Shown: in pieces, positions 35,949-45,359 of the stretch
How positions within the stretch are numbered: position 1 is the first letter of the stretch
Layout: each line of letters starts with the position of its first letter
Origin: Rhodospirillales bacterium BBD 1991-14
Lineage (GTDB): Bacteria > Pseudomonadota > Alphaproteobacteria > Kiloniellales > Kiloniellaceae
DNA length: 64,000 bases
Direction of reading: 5' to 3'
Assembly: GCA_001657395.1 (NCBI GenBank)
Contig: LYSY01000002.1
Location: forward strand, 186,001 to 250,000
Notes under the pieces: model-generated
What the model was told of the DNA's origin: nothing
Database searches by the model: none
Seen by the model: only the letters and a program-made list of their open reading frames with translations
Program-made: the position numbers and the translations under genes

Positions 35949-37538
35949 TTAGGAACGCATCGCCGTCCGCAGCACCTCGCCCAGCCGTCGGGCGCCGCCG
36001 TCGATTTCGTCTTCCGGGACGCCGGCGTAGCCGAGCATGAGGCCCTGACGGGTCGCCGGGCCGTAGAAGTAGTTTGCCAGGGGCACGACACCGATGCCCG
36101 CCGCGGCCGCAACCCGCGCGGCGCCCTGGTCACCCAGACGCTCGGCCAGCGGGGCTTTCAACCCGGCCATGACGTGCAGGCCCGCATCGTCGGGCGTCAC
36201 CGTCAGCAGGTCATCGAGGTGCGTTTTCACCGCAGCCACCAGCGCGGCCTGGCGTGCGGCGTAAAGCCGGCGCATGCGGCGCACGTGGGTGGCGAAGGAA
36301 CCGTCCTCGATGAAGCTGGCGAGGACCGGCTGCACGAGGGCCGACGGCATTGCGCCGAGTGCCGCCTGGCCGGCGGTCAGCGGCTCCACCAGCGCCTCGG
36401 GCACCACAAGGTAGCCGATGCGGATGGAGGGGAAGAGCACCTTGGAAAAGGTACCGACGTAGATGACCCGGCCGGCCTCGCCGCGCCCGGCAGCCAGGCC
36501 CTGGAGCGAGGCCAGCGGCCGGCCCGCATAGCGGTACTCGCTGTCGTAGTCGTCCTCCAGGATCCAGGCATCGGCCTCCCGCGCCCACTCCAGCAGCTCC
36601 AGGCGCCGCGCCAGGGTGAGCGTGGTGCCGAGGGGATAGTGATGGGAAGGCGTGACTATGGCGGCGCGGGCCTTCGCTGCGAGGCGGGTCCCGGCGGCAA
36701 CCGAGATCCCCTCGCCGTCCAGCGGCACCGGCACCAGTTCCGCACCGGCCGCAAGCAGCGGACCGCGCAGGCCGACGTAGCCGGGTTCTTCGATCCACAC
36801 GGCATCGCCCGGCTCCAGCAGCATCTGGGTCGCCAGGCCGATGGCCGCCTGTGCCCCTGTGGTGACGATGACCTGGTGCCAGTCGCACTGCAGGCCGCGA
36901 TAGCTGCGGAGGTAGCCGGCGATCGCCTCGCGCAGGCTTTGCATCCCGGCGGCGCTGTCGAGCTGGAGCAGCCGGTCCGCCGGGCGGCGCCAGATCCGGG
37001 CGTAGAGGCGGCCCCAGACATCGAAGGGGAACTCGGCGGTCTCGGGGCCGGAAAGAAAGGCCCGCAGCGTTTCGCCCGCAGCCGGCGCTGTGCCCCCCGC
37101 CGACCCTTGCGCCAAGCGGTGCCGGTCGCGGTCGCGCCGGCTGAGGTCGACGATGGCTGCGGCGCGTCCGGCGAGCCGGGGGCCGGCTGTGCCCCCGGGC
37201 GCCTCTGAGCACGCCGTAGCGGCCTCCGCCGGCGGCGCCACGCCCAGCAGCTCTTCCGGCAGGACGCGGCAGACGTAGGTGCCCGATCCGGCCTGGCCCT
37301 CCAGATAGCCTTCGCTGAGAAGCTGGTCGAAGGCGGTCACAACGGTATTGCGCGAACAGCCCAGTTCCGCCGCCAGCGCCCGGCTGGACGGCAGCCGGGA
37401 CCCCGGCGGCAGGCGGCCGGCAAGGATGATTTCGCGCAGCTGCTCACAGATCTGCTGCTGCAGGGTGGCGGGCGCAGTGCGCTCGAGCGCGAGGGCGAGC
37501 AGTGCTGTTTTGCGGCGGCGAAGCGATGGCGGCGGCAT
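35949..37538 (-). CDS. MocR/PdxR-type transcriptional regulator (GntR HTH + aminotransferase domain)
   Basis: This regulator has 529 residues from the ATG at 37538, which is preceded by GGGAGGG; the frame is open a little further. Residues ~25-90 are a winged HTH (LREIILAGRLPPGSRLPSSR, LGCSRNTVVTAF). Residues ~160-525 form a fold-type I aminotransferase domain, with ILEDDYDSEY and the PLP lysine K366 in GTFSKVLFPS. Such proteins sense PLP or amino-compound adducts. Its divergence from a PNPOx-like gene is a common MocR arrangement and suggests control of that neighbour. Confidence 0.93.
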   Translation of the reverse strand: MPPPSLRRRKTALLALALERTAPATLQQQICEQLREIILAGRLPPGSRLPSSRALAAELGCSRNTVVTAFDQLLSEGYLEGQAGSGTYVCRVLPEELLGVAPPAEAATACSEAPGGTAGPRLAGRAAAIVDLSRRDRDRHRLAQGSAGGTAPAAGETLRAFLSGPETAEFPFDVWGRLYARIWRRPADRLLQLDSAAGMQSLREAIAGYLRSYRGLQCDWHQVIVTTGAQAAIGLATQMLLEPGDAVWIEEPGYVGLRGPLLAAGAELVPVPLDGEGISVAAGTRLAAKARAAIVTPSHHYPLGTTLTLARRLELLEWAREADAWILEDDYDSEYRYAGRPLASLQGLAAGRGEAGRVIYVGTFSKVLFPSIRIGYLVVPEALVEPLTAGQAALGAMPSALVQPVLASFIEDGSFATHVRRMRRLYAARQAALVAAVKTHLDDLLTVTPDDAGLHVMAGLKAPLAERLGDQGAARVAAAAGIGVVPLANYFYGPATRQGLMLGYAGVPEDEIDGGARRLGEVLRTAMRS

Positions 37539-37688
37539 GGCGCCCTCCCGAACCGGGGCCGGCAGTGCCGGAGGCCCAATAAACTGGTCCGGTAAAATAG
37601 CACGAAGCGGCTCTTCCTGAAAAACCACCCTATGCCTAGCGTTCGCCCCGGACCGCACGCGAGCCATCTTAAGATCCTTGGAAGACCC

Positions 37689-38369
37689 ATGAACGATTCA
37701 CCTACTCCCCAGACCCAAGACGCCTTCCGACCCACGGAGCGGACGCGGCTCAAGCGCGCCCATTACCGCGGCCATTACGACCGCGAAACGGTCTACGCGA
37801 CCCTCGACGCCGGCCTGATGTGCCATGTCGGCTACGTCATCGACGGCCAGCCCTACGTCACGCCGACGGCCTATTGGCGCATCGACGACCGGGTCTATTG
37901 GCACGGCTCCTCGGCCAGCAAGATGCTGCGCCACCTGAAGCAGGGCCCGCAGGTCTGCTTCACCGCCGCCCTGATGGACGGCCTGGTGCTGGCGCGCTCC
38001 GGCTTCCACACCTCGGTCAACTACCGCAGCGTCATGGCGCTGGGCCGCGCCGAACTGGTGGAGGGCAGGGAGAAGAAGCTGGCCTGCCTGGAAGCGCTGC
38101 TGGAGCGCATGGTGCCTGGCCGCTGGCCCGAACTGCGCGCCCCGACTGCCCAGGAAGTCAAGGCCACGACCGTGGTCTCCCTGAAGCTGGAAGAGGTTGC
38201 GGCCAAGGTGCGCAGCGGCCCGCCCATCGACGACGACGAAGACATGGACCTGGACGTTTGGGCCGGGGTGGTGCCGACGCCGACGGCGATCGGCACGCCG
38301 GTCGACGACCCGGCGCTGAAGAGCGGGCTGACCCAGCCGGCGAATCTCGCCAGAATTCGGATCGGCTGA
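37689..38369 (+). CDS. Pyridoxamine 5'-phosphate oxidase-like FMN-binding protein
   Basis: This 226-residue protein has the split-barrel flavin fold: GLMCHVGYVIDGQPYVTPTA, YWHGSSASKML, and SVMALGRAELVEG. Members bind FMN or related cofactors, and some detoxify or oxidise small molecules. True vitamin B6 oxidase activity is not shown. Placement opposite a MocR regulator supports a link to PLP or amine metabolism. The ATG at 37689 is preferred over one at 37632 because the latter lies within the probable promoter region. Confidence 0.9.
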   Translation: MNDSPTPQTQDAFRPTERTRLKRAHYRGHYDRETVYATLDAGLMCHVGYVIDGQPYVTPTAYWRIDDRVYWHGSSASKMLRHLKQGPQVCFTAALMDGLVLARSGFHTSVNYRSVMALGRAELVEGREKKLACLEALLERMVPGRWPELRAPTAQEVKATTVVSLKLEEVAAKVRSGPPIDDDEDMDLDVWAGVVPTPTAIGTPVDDPALKSGLTQPANLARIRIG

Positions 38370-38397
38370 CAGGAGAACAGAGAGGTCGAGCGACCCC

Positions 38398-38855
38398 ATG
38401 GCGGAAACGCGAAGCCAGCGCACAGAGGTCGCCGTCATCGCCTGCCGCGACGCGGAGAGCATTGCGGCCTGCTACGACGTGATGCACGAACTGCGCGACG
38501 GTCTGGACCGGGCCGGCTACGAAGAGCGGGCCGCGGCGGCCAGGGACCAGGGCTATCGCCTGGCCCGGGCAGAGGACCAGGGGCAGGTTGTGGGGGTCAT
38601 CGGCTACCGCCTCTGGAACGATCTGGTCTTCGGCCGCAGCCTCTTCGTGGACGACCTCGTCGTCGCGGCGGTCCGCCGGGGCGGCGGCATCGGGCAGGCG
38701 CTCTGCTGGCCCACGCAGAGGCGGAGGCACGGCGCGAAGGCTGTACGGCGCTGCGCCTCAACTCCGGCCTCTGGCGCGAGGACGCGCATCGTTTCTATGA
38801 AGCCTTCGGCCTGCACAAGCGCGGCTTTGCCTTCGTCAAAGCGCTGGAGGTTTAG
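38398..38855 (+). pseudogene. GNAT family N-acetyltransferase, frameshifted
   Basis: The N-terminal two thirds read normally from 38398 (VAVIACRDAESIAACYDVM ... FGRSLFVDDLVV, then the acetyl-CoA loop RRGGGIGQAL). At 38701-38705 the sequence CTCTG breaks the frame. In the frame ending at 38855 the expected GNAT C-terminus follows perfectly: LLAHAEAEARREGCTALRL, then NSGLWREDAHRFYEAFGL and HKRGFAFVKALEV. Removing one CT dinucleotide restores GQALLAHAEAE. Either the gene is a recent pseudogene or the assembly has a 2-base error. As written, the unshifted product runs to 38868 with a nonsense tail. Confidence 0.85.
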
Positions 38856-38940
38856 GTCGGGCGGGTAGCACCCATGCCGTAACCGCATTTGCGGGGAAGC
38901 GTCCGGGCGTCTATCAGCAAGTCATGATGAGCGGCCAGTC

Positions 38941-39885
38941 ATGACGGGCGGAGGCGTGCCCGGCGGTGCCCGGCACGGCCTGCTGGGCTTCGGCGCGGCG
39001 GCAACCTTCGTTCTGCTGTGGAGCACCGGCTTCATCGGCGCCAAGCTGGGGCTGCCCCACGCCGAGCCGCTGACCTTTCTGGCGCTGCGCTTCGTGATCG
39101 CTGCGGCCTTGCTGGCCCTGCTGGCCCTGGCCACCGGGGCGCCCTGGCCGCGGGGCTGGCGCAATCTCGCCCATCTCAGCGTCGCCGGCCTTTTGCTGCA
39201 CGGCGTCTACCTGGGCGGCGTCTTCGCCAGCATCGACCGGGGCGTGGAGGCCGGCGTCTCCGCCCTCATCGTCGGCATTCAGCCGGTCCTGGTGGCCGCC
39301 CTGGCCGGCGCGATTCTGGGCGAGCGGGTCAGTCCGCGCCAGTGGCTCGGCCTCGTCCTGGCGCTGCTGGGGGTCGCCCTGGTGGTCTGGCGCAAGCTGG
39401 GCGCCGGCCTGGGCACGGCTGAAGGCGTCGTCCTCAGCCTGCTGGCCCTCTGCGGCATCACCGTCGCCACGCTCTATCAGAAGCGCTTCTGCGCCGAGAT
39501 GGACCTGCGCAGCGGATCGGTCATCCAGTACCTGGCTGCCGCCGCAGGCTGCGGGCTCTTCGCGGCGGCCTTCGAGCAGGGGCAGATCGCCTGGACCGGC
39601 GACTTCGTGCTGGCCCTGGCCTGGCTGGTGCTGGTGCTCTCGCTGGGGGCGGTCAGCCTGCTCTACTGGCTGATCCAGCGCGGCCAGGCGTCGCGCGTTT
39701 CAAGCCTCTTCTTCCTGGCTCCACCGGTCACAGCACTGATCGCCTGGCCGCTGTTCGGCGAGACCTTCGGCCCTCTCGCCCTGCTGGGCATGGCCCTGAC
39801 CATGCTGGGGGTCGCCCTGGTGAACCTGGGCGAGGGGCGCAAGCGCGCCCCTGAACCGCTGTCCGATCAGGAAAAGAGTCCTTGA
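38941..39885 (+). CDS. EamA/DMT superfamily transporter
   Basis: This is a membrane protein of 314 residues with ten hydrophobic helices in two EamA halves (LLWSTGFIGAKLGLPHAEPL in the first; LLYWLIQRGQASRVSSLFFL in the second). This family exports amino acids or other metabolites. The substrate is unknown. An 85-base gap separates it from the broken GNAT gene. Confidence 0.92.
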   Translation: MTGGGVPGGARHGLLGFGAAATFVLLWSTGFIGAKLGLPHAEPLTFLALRFVIAAALLALLALATGAPWPRGWRNLAHLSVAGLLLHGVYLGGVFASIDRGVEAGVSALIVGIQPVLVAALAGAILGERVSPRQWLGLVLALLGVALVVWRKLGAGLGTAEGVVLSLLALCGITVATLYQKRFCAEMDLRSGSVIQYLAAAAGCGLFAAAFEQGQIAWTGDFVLALAWLVLVLSLGAVSLLYWLIQRGQASRVSSLFFLAPPVTALIAWPLFGETFGPLALLGMALTMLGVALVNLGEGRKRAPEPLSDQEKSP

Positions 39886-39927
39886 AGATCGTCGTGGCAG
39901 AGGACGGGGGCGCAGAGGTTGGGGCGC

Positions 39928-40182
39928 TCAGAAATCAACGCAGATGCCCTTGCGTTCCCAGTCGCCGTAGCGCGTCGGCTCCGGACCGCTGGGTCCACCG
40001 AGTTCCTTGGGCTGCCCATTCTTTTCTGGCGAATCAGCTTTCTTTGCAGGTGCGGCCTTGGGGTCCGCTTTTTGGGCTGTCTGCTTCCCGGTATCCGGGT
40101 CGCGGGCGGGAGCGGGCGCCTGGAGCGGCTCCACCTGGGAGTCCCGGGGTTTGGGCTTGCGCGCCGTGAACTTCTCAAACAT
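39928..40182 (-). CDS. DUF1674 protein (succinate dehydrogenase assembly factor 4-like)
   Basis: This protein has 84 residues. The last ~25 (GGPSGPEPTRYGDWERKGIC, ending VDF) are the DUF1674 signature shared with mitochondrial SDHAF4, which protects the flavoprotein subunit of complex II. The N-terminal half is Lys/Pro/Ala-rich and disordered. It is divergent from htpX, as in many alphaproteobacteria. Confidence 0.92.
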   Translation of the reverse strand: MFEKFTARKPKPRDSQVEPLQAPAPARDPDTGKQTAQKADPKAAPAKKADSPEKNGQPKELGGPSGPEPTRYGDWERKGICVDF

Positions 40183-40316
40183 GCCCTTTATATGGCATCG
40201 CCGGGCGCCATCGCCAAGTCTTGACCTGCCCGCCGGCCCTCCCCACCTGAAGCAGGGAGAGCGCACAAAACCCTTGAAACAATGAACAAAATCGAGGTTC
40301 CGGCCCTCCCGCCAGG

Positions 40317-40344
40317 CCCCATAGTGACGACCCCATAGTGACGA
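40317..40344 (+). repeat. Tandem 14-bp repeat just before htpX
   Basis: CCCCATAGTGACGA occurs twice in direct succession, ending one base before the htpX start codon. It fills the normal ribosome-site position and may affect translation initiation. Confidence 0.7.
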
Positions 40345-40345
40345 A

Positions 40346-41224
40346 ATGATGAACTCACTGCGCACCGGCATTCTGATGGCCGCCATGACCGGCCTGTTCC
40401 TGGCCGTCGGCTTTCTGCTCGGCGGCACCGGGGGCATGCTGATCGCCTTCGTCATCGCCCTGGGCATGAACGCCTTCGCCTATTGGAACTCCGACAAGAT
40501 GGTGCTGCGGATGTTCCGGGCCCGCCAGGTCGACCGCAAGACGGCCCCGGCCCTGGTCGGCATCGTCGAGCAGCTCTCGGCCAATGCCGGGCTGCCGATG
40601 CCGCGCGTCTACGTCATCGACGACGACCAGCCCAACGCTTTCGCCACCGGGCGCAACCCGGAGAACGCGGCGGTGGCCGCCACCACCGGCCTGCTGCGCC
40701 GCCTGAGCTCGGAGGAACTGGCCGGGGTCATGGCCCACGAGCTGGCGCATGTGAAGAACCGCGACACCCTGACCATGACCATCACGGCGACCATCGCCGG
40801 CGCGATCTCCATGCTCGCCAACTTCGGCCTCTTCTTCGGCAACAGCCGCAACAACCCGCTGGGCTTCGTCGGCGTGATCCTGATCATGATCCTGGCGCCG
40901 ATGGCCGCCGCCCTGGTGCAGATGGCAATCTCGCGCACCCGCGAGTACGCGGCCGACCGCATGGGTGCGGAGATCTGCGGCCAGCCGCTCTGGCTCGCCT
41001 CGGCGCTGGAGAAGATCGACCGTGCCGCCCGCGGCATCGACAACGAGGTGGCCGAGAGCAACCCGGCGACGGCGCATATGTTCATCATCAACCCGCTGCA
41101 CGCCAACCAGATGGACGGCCTGTTCACCACCCATCCGCGCACCGAGAACCGCATCCAGCGGCTGCGCCAGATGGCGTCCGAAATGGGCCAGTCCTCCGCC
41201 CGCCCGGGACGTCCCTGGGGCTGA
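40346..41224 (+). CDS. htpX: Membrane zinc metalloprotease HtpX
   Basis: This is a 292-residue M48 peptidase with two N-terminal helices (~8-25, 28-46), the zinc site H131-E132-x-x-H135 (HELAH), and two further helices around 145-195. [12 protein letters not shown] supplies the third zinc ligand. It degrades damaged membrane proteins. Double ATG at the start; the second (40349) is equally possible. Confidence 0.96.
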   Translation: MMNSLRTGILMAAMTGLFLAVGFLLGGTGGMLIAFVIALGMNAFAYWNSDKMVLRMFRARQVDRKTAPALVGIVEQLSANAGLPMPRVYVIDDDQPNAFATGRNPENAAVAATTGLLRRLSSEELAGVMAHELAHVKNRDTLTMTITATIAGAISMLANFGLFFGNSRNNPLGFVGVILIMILAPMAAALVQMAISRTREYAADRMGAEICGQPLWLASALEKIDRAARGIDNEVAESNPATAHMFIINPLHANQMDGLFTTHPRTENRIQRLRQMASEMGQSSARPGRPWG

Positions 41225-41332
41225 GCCCCGTTCCGCGCATGCCGCCCGCCAAGCAACGCTGGTTCACCCCCAAGCCCTAAGCTAGGTTGCAGCTAAAGGC
41301 CCTGGAAGAAGAGGTTCGGGGGAGGAGCCATC

Positions 41333-42451
41333 ATGAGCGGGACGACCATCCGCAGCATCGAGGCGGCGCTGTTCAAGGTGCCGCTGGCCGAGGTGCTGAG
41401 CGATGCCATGCACGGCGACCACACCCACTTCGACCTCATCACGGTGCGCATCGCCCTCGACAACGGTGCCGAGGGCGTCGGCTACAGCTATACCGGCGGG
41501 CGCGGCGGACACGGCGTCCATGCGGTGGTCGAACACGACCTGCGGCCGGTCCTGACCGGACGGGATGCGGCCGATGTCGAAGGGCTCTTCGGCTTCATGC
41601 ACGACTATCTGCACTACGTCGGGCGCGGCGGCATCGCCACCATGGCGATCTCAGCCGTCGACATCGCGCTCTGGGATCTGCGCGGCAGGCAGCGCGGCGA
41701 AGCGCTGTGGCAGATGGCCGGCGGCGCGGGAAAAAGCACCAAGGCCTACCGCGGCGGCATCGACCTCGGCTACTCCCTGGGGAAGCTGCTGGCCAGCGTC
41801 CAGGGCTATCTCGACGAGGGCTTCAACGGCGTGAAGATCAAGGTCGGCCGCCCGGACCTCTCCGAGGACATCGCCCGCGCGGAGGCGGTGCGCGCGCTCA
41901 TCGGCCCCGACAGGGCCTTCATGGTGGACGCCAACTACGCCTTGAGCGTCGATCAGGCGATCGCCGCCGCCGAGGCCTTCAGGGCCTTCGACCCGCTGTG
42001 GTTCGAGGAGCCGACCGACCCGGAGGACCATGCCGGCTACGCGCGCATCGCGGAGGCGACCGGCATGCCCCTGGCGATGGGCGAGAACCAGCGCAGCCTG
42101 CACGAATTCGCCTCTGCACTCTCCACGGCGAAGCTGTCCTTCCTGCAACCGGACGCCGGCAACTGCGGCGGCATCACGGCCTTTCTGAAAGCGGCCGCCA
42201 TGGCCCGCGCGCGCGGTATCCCCGTTTGCTCCCACGGCATGCAGGAACTGCACGTGAGCCTGCTGGCCGGGCTGACCACAGCCGAGGACCCGCAGGCCGG
42301 CTGGCTGGAGGTCCACAGCTTTCCCATCGACGCCTACACTACCCGCCCCCTGGTGGTGGAAAACCATCTGGCCGTAGCCCCGGACACACCCGGCACCGGC
42401 GTCGCCTTCGACTGGGACAAGCTGAAGCCTCACCGTGCAACATCGGATTAA
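41333..42451 (+). CDS. Mandelate racemase / muconate lactonizing enzyme family protein
   Basis: This enolase-superfamily enzyme has 372 residues. The catalytic lysines are K168 and K170 (GVKIKVG), the metal ligands D199 (MVDANY), E225 (WFEEPT) and E251 (MGENQR), and a His at 301 (CSHGMQELH). The KxK plus Asp/His arrangement fits the mandelate racemase subgroup acting on sugar acids or related hydroxy acids. The substrate is unknown. It has a strong GGGGGAGGAG ribosome site and sits between htpX and rsmB. Confidence 0.93.
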   Translation: MSGTTIRSIEAALFKVPLAEVLSDAMHGDHTHFDLITVRIALDNGAEGVGYSYTGGRGGHGVHAVVEHDLRPVLTGRDAADVEGLFGFMHDYLHYVGRGGIATMAISAVDIALWDLRGRQRGEALWQMAGGAGKSTKAYRGGIDLGYSLGKLLASVQGYLDEGFNGVKIKVGRPDLSEDIARAEAVRALIGPDRAFMVDANYALSVDQAIAAAEAFRAFDPLWFEEPTDPEDHAGYARIAEATGMPLAMGENQRSLHEFASALSTAKLSFLQPDAGNCGGITAFLKAAAMARARGIPVCSHGMQELHVSLLAGLTTAEDPQAGWLEVHSFPIDAYTTRPLVVENHLAVAPDTPGTGVAFDWDKLKPHRATSD

Positions 42452-42511
42452 GCTGCCAGCGCCGCGCGCGAAGCTTGCAGGAGCGGCCCCGGTCGCTTAC
42501 CTGCTAGCGCC

Positions 42512-43861
42512 ATGAGCGATCACCGCAGCGAAGAGCGCCGCCGGCCCAAAGGCGCAGCCGGGAACGGACCCAAAAAAGGAGACGCCCGCCGAACGGCGCT
42601 GGCGGTTCTGCAGGCGGTCCTGGACGACGGCCGGCCGCTGGACGATGCGCTGGCCCAGAACCCGGTGCTGCCCAAGCTGGCGCCGCGCGACCGCGGCTTC
42701 GCCCGCCTGCTGGCGGCCACCGTGCTGCGCCGCCTGGGCCAGACCGATGCGCTGATCGACCACTGCCTGGACCGGCCGCTGAAGCGCAGGGACATCGCAC
42801 TGCGCCACATCCTGCGTCTGGGCGCGGTGCAACTGCTGTTTCTCGGCACTCCGGCTCATGCGGCGGTGAGCACCAGCCTGGAGCTGGCGCGCGGTCCGCG
42901 GCTGGCCGGACAGCGGGGGCTTCTGAATGCCGTGCTGCGCCGCCTCGCGCGGGAGGGCAGCGACCTGGTCGCAACACAGGACGCCGCACGCCTCAACATG
43001 CCCGATTGGTTGTGGAAACGCTGGTGCGCGGCCTATGGCGAAACCACCACACGCGCCATTGCGGCAGCCCAGCTCGCCGAGCCGCCACTGGATCTGAGCT
43101 GCAAGGCCGACGATTCGGAGGCCTGGGCCAAGCGCCTCGAAGCGGAGATCCTGCCGGGTGGCAGCCTGCGCCTGAAGAGCGGCCAGGGCGACGTTGCCCG
43201 CCTGCCCGGTTACGCGGAAGGCGCCTGGTGGGTGCAGGATGCGGCCGCGGCGGTGCCGGCGCGCCTGCTGGGCGACGTCGCCGGCAAGACGGTCCTCGAC
43301 CTCTGCGCCGCGCCCGGCGGCAAGACGGCCCAGCTCGCTGCGGCGGGGGCCGAGGTCATCGCCGTCGAGCGGGCGGCCAACCGCCTGAAGCGCCTGGAGG
43401 AAAACCTGCAGCGCCTCGGCCTCGCCGCCGCCACGGTGGCCGCCGACGCCGCCGCATGGCAACCGCCGCAGCCGGCCGACGCGGTGCTACTGGATGCGCC
43501 CTGTTCGGCGACCGGCACCCTGCGCCGCCATCCCGACATCGCCTGGCTGAAAGGCCCGGACCAGATCGCCGGGCTGACCGAGGCGCAGGACCGCCTGCTG
43601 GAGGCGGCAGTGACCATGCTGAAGCCCGGCGGCCTCCTGGTCTATGCGGTCTGCTCGCTGCAGCCCGAGGAGGGGCCGGAGCGCATCGCGGCACTGTTGG
43701 AGAGAAACGACAGCATGGTCCGCCTGCCCGTTACGGAGGAGGAGCTTCCCGGCATGGCCGAGGCGCTGACCGCCGAGGGCGACTTCCGCAGCCTGCCCTG
43801 CCATCTCGCAGCGCAGGGCGGCGTCGACGGTTTCTACGCCTGCAGGCTGAAGCGGCGCTAA
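42512..43861 (+). CDS. rsmB: 16S rRNA (cytosine-C5)-methyltransferase RsmB family
   Basis: This 449-residue enzyme has an N-terminal NusB-like RNA-binding domain (~25-150) and a C-terminal SAM-dependent methyltransferase domain. The SAM loop is VLDLCAAPGGKT (261-272). The two cysteines of m5C chemistry are C331 (DAPCSATGT) and C381 (AVCSLQPEEG). It methylates small-subunit rRNA (C967 in E. coli). Confidence 0.95.
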   Translation: MSDHRSEERRRPKGAAGNGPKKGDARRTALAVLQAVLDDGRPLDDALAQNPVLPKLAPRDRGFARLLAATVLRRLGQTDALIDHCLDRPLKRRDIALRHILRLGAVQLLFLGTPAHAAVSTSLELARGPRLAGQRGLLNAVLRRLAREGSDLVATQDAARLNMPDWLWKRWCAAYGETTTRAIAAAQLAEPPLDLSCKADDSEAWAKRLEAEILPGGSLRLKSGQGDVARLPGYAEGAWWVQDAAAAVPARLLGDVAGKTVLDLCAAPGGKTAQLAAAGAEVIAVERAANRLKRLEENLQRLGLAAATVAADAAAWQPPQPADAVLLDAPCSATGTLRRHPDIAWLKGPDQIAGLTEAQDRLLEAAVTMLKPGGLLVYAVCSLQPEEGPERIAALLERNDSMVRLPVTEEELPGMAEALTAEGDFRSLPCHLAAQGGVDGFYACRLKRR

Positions 43862-43880
43862 GACGGGTGGTGGACACAGC

Positions 43881-44009
43881 TTACATGAACCCGCTTGCAT
43901 AACCGATCAGGAAGGCAAGCAGGGCAGCCGTCCCGGCTATGCCGAGGATCTCCGGCCACCAACCCAGATCATAAACCGGTGCATCATCATCGTCGTCGGG
44001 CGAATGCAT
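43881..44009 (-). CDS. Small single-span membrane protein at the end of the TRAP operon
   Basis: This 42-residue reading frame begins MHSPDDDDDAPVYDLGWWPE and continues with one strong hydrophobic helix (ILGIAGTAALLAFLIGYASG). GGAG lies nine bases before its ATG, which starts 12 bases after the dctM stop on the same strand. Acidic N-terminus, Trp pair and single helix suggest a small inner-membrane subunit or modulator. I know no named family. An accessory role for the DctQM complex is an inference from position only. Confidence 0.68.
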   Translation of the reverse strand: MHSPDDDDDAPVYDLGWWPEILGIAGTAALLAFLIGYASGFM

Positions 44010-44021
44010 CGCGGATCTCCA

Positions 44022-45335
44022 TCACTTTCCCAAGGACGGCAGCCACAGAGCGATCTGCGGGAACAGAATCACCAACGCCAGCCCGACGATCTGAAGACCG
44101 ATGAAGGGCAAAACCGCGATGAAGATCTCCTGCAGGGTCACGTCCTTGGGCGCCACGCTCTTCAGATAGAAGCAGGCCGGCCCGAAGGGCGGCGACAGCA
44201 TATAGATCTGGATGTTCATCGCGAAGAGGATGCCAAACCACACCGGGTCATAGCCCAGGTCGACGATCACGGGAGCGAAGACCGGGACGGTGATGAACAC
44301 GATGGCGACCCAATCCATGAAGGTGCCGAGAATCATGATGATGCCCATCATCACGAGAACGACCACCAGCGGCGGGACTTCCATCCCGGTCAGCAGGCCG
44401 GAGAGAAAACGGGTGCCGCCCATGACATTGTAGATGCCGACCAGGCTCACAGCGCCGACGATCAACCACACGATCGACCCGGTCGTGATGGTCGTGCTCC
44501 ACAACGCCGAACGCAGGCTCTCGACGGTCAGTTCCCGGCGGAGAACCGCGATAAGCAGGGCGCCGACGGCTCCGATGGCCGCGGCCTCGGTCACAGTCGC
44601 CACGCCGGCATAGATCGATCCCAGAACGCCGCCGATGAGGATCAGCGGCAGAACCAAACCCTTGAGGTAGACGAGCCGCCGCGCGAACGGCAGCGCCGCT
44701 TCCGGCGCGTCATAGGCGGGGCCGAGGGCCGGGTTCAGCCGGCACCGAATGACGATGTAGGCCGTGTACAGGGTGGCGAGAAGCAGTCCCGGTCCGAAGC
44801 CGGCGGTGAAGAGGTCCTTTACGGATACCCCCGCCTCGGCGCCGTAGACGATCAGGACGACGCTGGGCGGAATCAGGGTCGCCAGCGCACCGGACGAACA
44901 GATCGTTCCGATCGACAGCTTGCGGTCGTAGCCCAGGCGAAACATCTGCGGCAGAGCGATGAGGCCCAGGAGCACGATTTCGCCGCCGACAATGCCGCTC
45001 ATCGCAGCCAGAACCACGCTGACGAACACGGTCTGAACCGCGACACCGCCGCGCATCTGTCCACCGAGAATGGCCATGGAGTTGAAGAGGTCCCGGGCAA
45101 CGCCCGATCTCTCGAGGATGTTGGCCATAAACACGAAGAAGGGCACCGCGACGAGCGTGTACTTGCCGAAAACCGCGACGACGTTCGAGGAAATCAGGAT
45201 CAACCCCGGCGGCCCGAACTTCAGAAGCGCTGCGGCGACCGATATGAGCAGCGTCGACGCACCCAGCGGCACACCAAGCGCCATGAGCGCGAACAGACTC
45301 GCGATCATCAGAAGCGTGATGGATTCGATGCCCAC
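44022..45335 (-). CDS. dctM: TRAP transporter large permease (DctM family)
   Basis: This protein has 437 residues with about twelve hydrophobic helices. Typical segments are MGIESITLLMIASLFALMAL, FMANILERSGVARDLFNSM, GGEIVLLGLIALPQM, and MDWVAIVFITVPVFAPV with PFGPACFYLKSV near the end. It is the main translocation subunit for sodium- or proton-driven uptake of organic acids in a binding-protein dependent system with the genes upstream. Confidence 0.95.
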   Translation of the reverse strand: MGIESITLLMIASLFALMALGVPLGASTLLISVAAALLKFGPPGLILISSNVVAVFGKYTLVAVPFFVFMANILERSGVARDLFNSMAILGGQMRGGVAVQTVFVSVVLAAMSGIVGGEIVLLGLIALPQMFRLGYDRKLSIGTICSSGALATLIPPSVVLIVYGAEAGVSVKDLFTAGFGPGLLLATLYTAYIVIRCRLNPALGPAYDAPEAALPFARRLVYLKGLVLPLILIGGVLGSIYAGVATVTEAAAIGAVGALLIAVLRRELTVESLRSALWSTTITTGSIVWLIVGAVSLVGIYNVMGGTRFLSGLLTGMEVPPLVVVLVMMGIIMILGTFMDWVAIVFITVPVFAPVIVDLGYDPVWFGILFAMNIQIYMLSPPFGPACFYLKSVAPKDVTLQEIFIAVLPFIGLQIVGLALVILFPQIALWLPSLGK

Positions 45336-45359
45336 GGGGTTGGCGGCCTCGGGCGCGAT

